A stretch of 5,071 nucleotides of DNA. Origin: Pseudomonadota bacterium. Its GTDB lineage: Bacteria > Pseudomonadota > Alphaproteobacteria > Sphingomonadales > Sphingomonadaceae. Location of the stretch: assembly GCA_023424095.1 (NCBI GenBank), contig JAFAEG010000096.1, positions 1 through 5,071 on the forward strand. Reading direction: 5' to 3'. Both the position numbers and the translations under genes were made by a program. Shown piece after piece: positions 4,786-5,071 of this stretch; the first letter of the stretch is position 1; each line of letters starts with the position of its first letter. Under the pieces are notes generated by a model. That model did no database searches and was not told the DNA's origin. It saw only the letters and a list, made by a program, of their open reading frames with translations.

Positions 4786-5071
4786 ATGGACAAGAAGGCT
4801 GCGACGGTCGCCGCTTCGGCCGGGATCGGCGCGGACACTGGCCACCAGAGCCTGACGCCGCCGTTGGTCGCCAGCGACACGTTCGTCTGGGACGATCCGG
4901 ATGCCAAGCCGGATTATGATTATGCCCGCACGGTGCAGCCGAACCGCGACGTTTTGGTCGACGCGCTGGCCGAACTGGAGGGCGCCGCGGGCGGTGCGGT
5001 GACCGGATCGGGGCAATCGGCGGCTTTGCTGGCGTTGCTGCAATTGCCGGGCGGCGCGCATGTGATCGCGC
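4786..5071 (+). CDS. Cystathionine gamma-synthase / Cys-Met PLP-dependent enzyme (5' part, truncated by window end)
   Basis: The first 95 residues are present, against about 390 for the family. Members use pyridoxal phosphate to join an activated homoserine to cysteine, giving cystathionine (MetB), or to sulfide (MetZ/MetY). Visible signatures are DTGHQSLTPPLVASDTF (17-33), then YDYARTVQPNRD (44-55), where Tyr46 and Arg48 bind the cofactor phosphate of the partner subunit, then LAELEGAAGGAVTGSGQSA (61-79). The phosphate-loop Ser-Gly is kept at 75-76, but the usual following Met is Gln77. ALTP/SLTPP near the N-terminus and ALAELEG are typical. GGGAGG (4772-4777) lies eight bases before the ATG. 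The gene starts 4 nt after the homoserine dehydrogenase stop, so both should be under the SAM leader. MetB, MetZ and related lyases cannot be separated from this fragment; the pathway context favours a synthase. Confidence 0.88.
   Translation, partial: MDKKAATVAASAGIGADTGHQSLTPPLVASDTFVWDDPDAKPDYDYARTVQPNRDVLVDALAELEGAAGGAVTGSGQSAALLALLQLPGGAHVIA

Noticed and set aside
2133..4907. Very long minus-strand open frame of over 900 codons
   Set aside because: It lies antisense to actP and the homoserine dehydrogenase gene, both clearly real. Its translation is Arg/His/Gln-rich low-complexity, typical of GC-rich antisense frames, and it crosses the riboswitch.

Overview
The window is GC-rich and reads as chromosomal DNA of an alphaproteobacterium. 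The protein sequences (acetate symporter, proteasome-like peptidase, a small Sphingomonas-type secreted domain, and an Ala/Arg-rich cystathionine gamma-synthase start) fit Sphingomonadales best. That placement rests on recalled family resemblance, not on a search. No tRNA, rRNA, CRISPR array, insertion sequence or phage gene was seen.

Layout. Positions 1-166 are non-coding as far as can be told. They hold an inverted repeat at 51-77, a 12-bp GC palindrome at 124-135 and an 11-G homopolymer at 139-149. Two minus-strand genes follow: a small, probably exported His-rich protein (167-514) and, upstream of it, an Anbu-type proteasome-related peptidase (578-1336). A divergent intergenic region of about 194 bp (1337-1530) contains a candidate Anbu promoter, a perfect 12-bp palindrome and a 7-bp hairpin. 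On the plus strand a DUF485/YjcH small membrane protein (1531-1857) overlaps by 4 nt a cation/acetate symporter of the ActP type (1854-3560). This is the yjcH-actP pair without acs in view.

The most informative part is the 213-bp gap 3561-3773. It holds a hairpin and candidate promoter, then a leader that folds by eye as a four-way-junction S-adenosylmethionine aptamer of the SAM-I clan. Every ligand-contacting position I could map is conserved. P2 is a plain UUCG-capped hairpin, and the P3 loop can pair downstream, which resembles the SAM-I/IV variant. Next comes a hairpin that buries the Shine-Dalgarno sequence of the next gene. The controlled genes are a short homoserine dehydrogenase without an ACT domain (3774-4781) and, 4 nt later, a cystathionine gamma-synthase/PLP-dependent transsulfuration enzyme (4786 to the window end, truncated).

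How the parts work together. The last two genes supply homoserine and then cystathionine for methionine synthesis. A SAM-sensing leader would shut both down at the level of translation when SAM is plentiful. The DUF485-ActP pair brings in acetate or other short carboxylates and appears to be a separate transcription unit. The Anbu and His-rich genes lie on the opposite strand and may share a transcript, but no functional link between them is evident.
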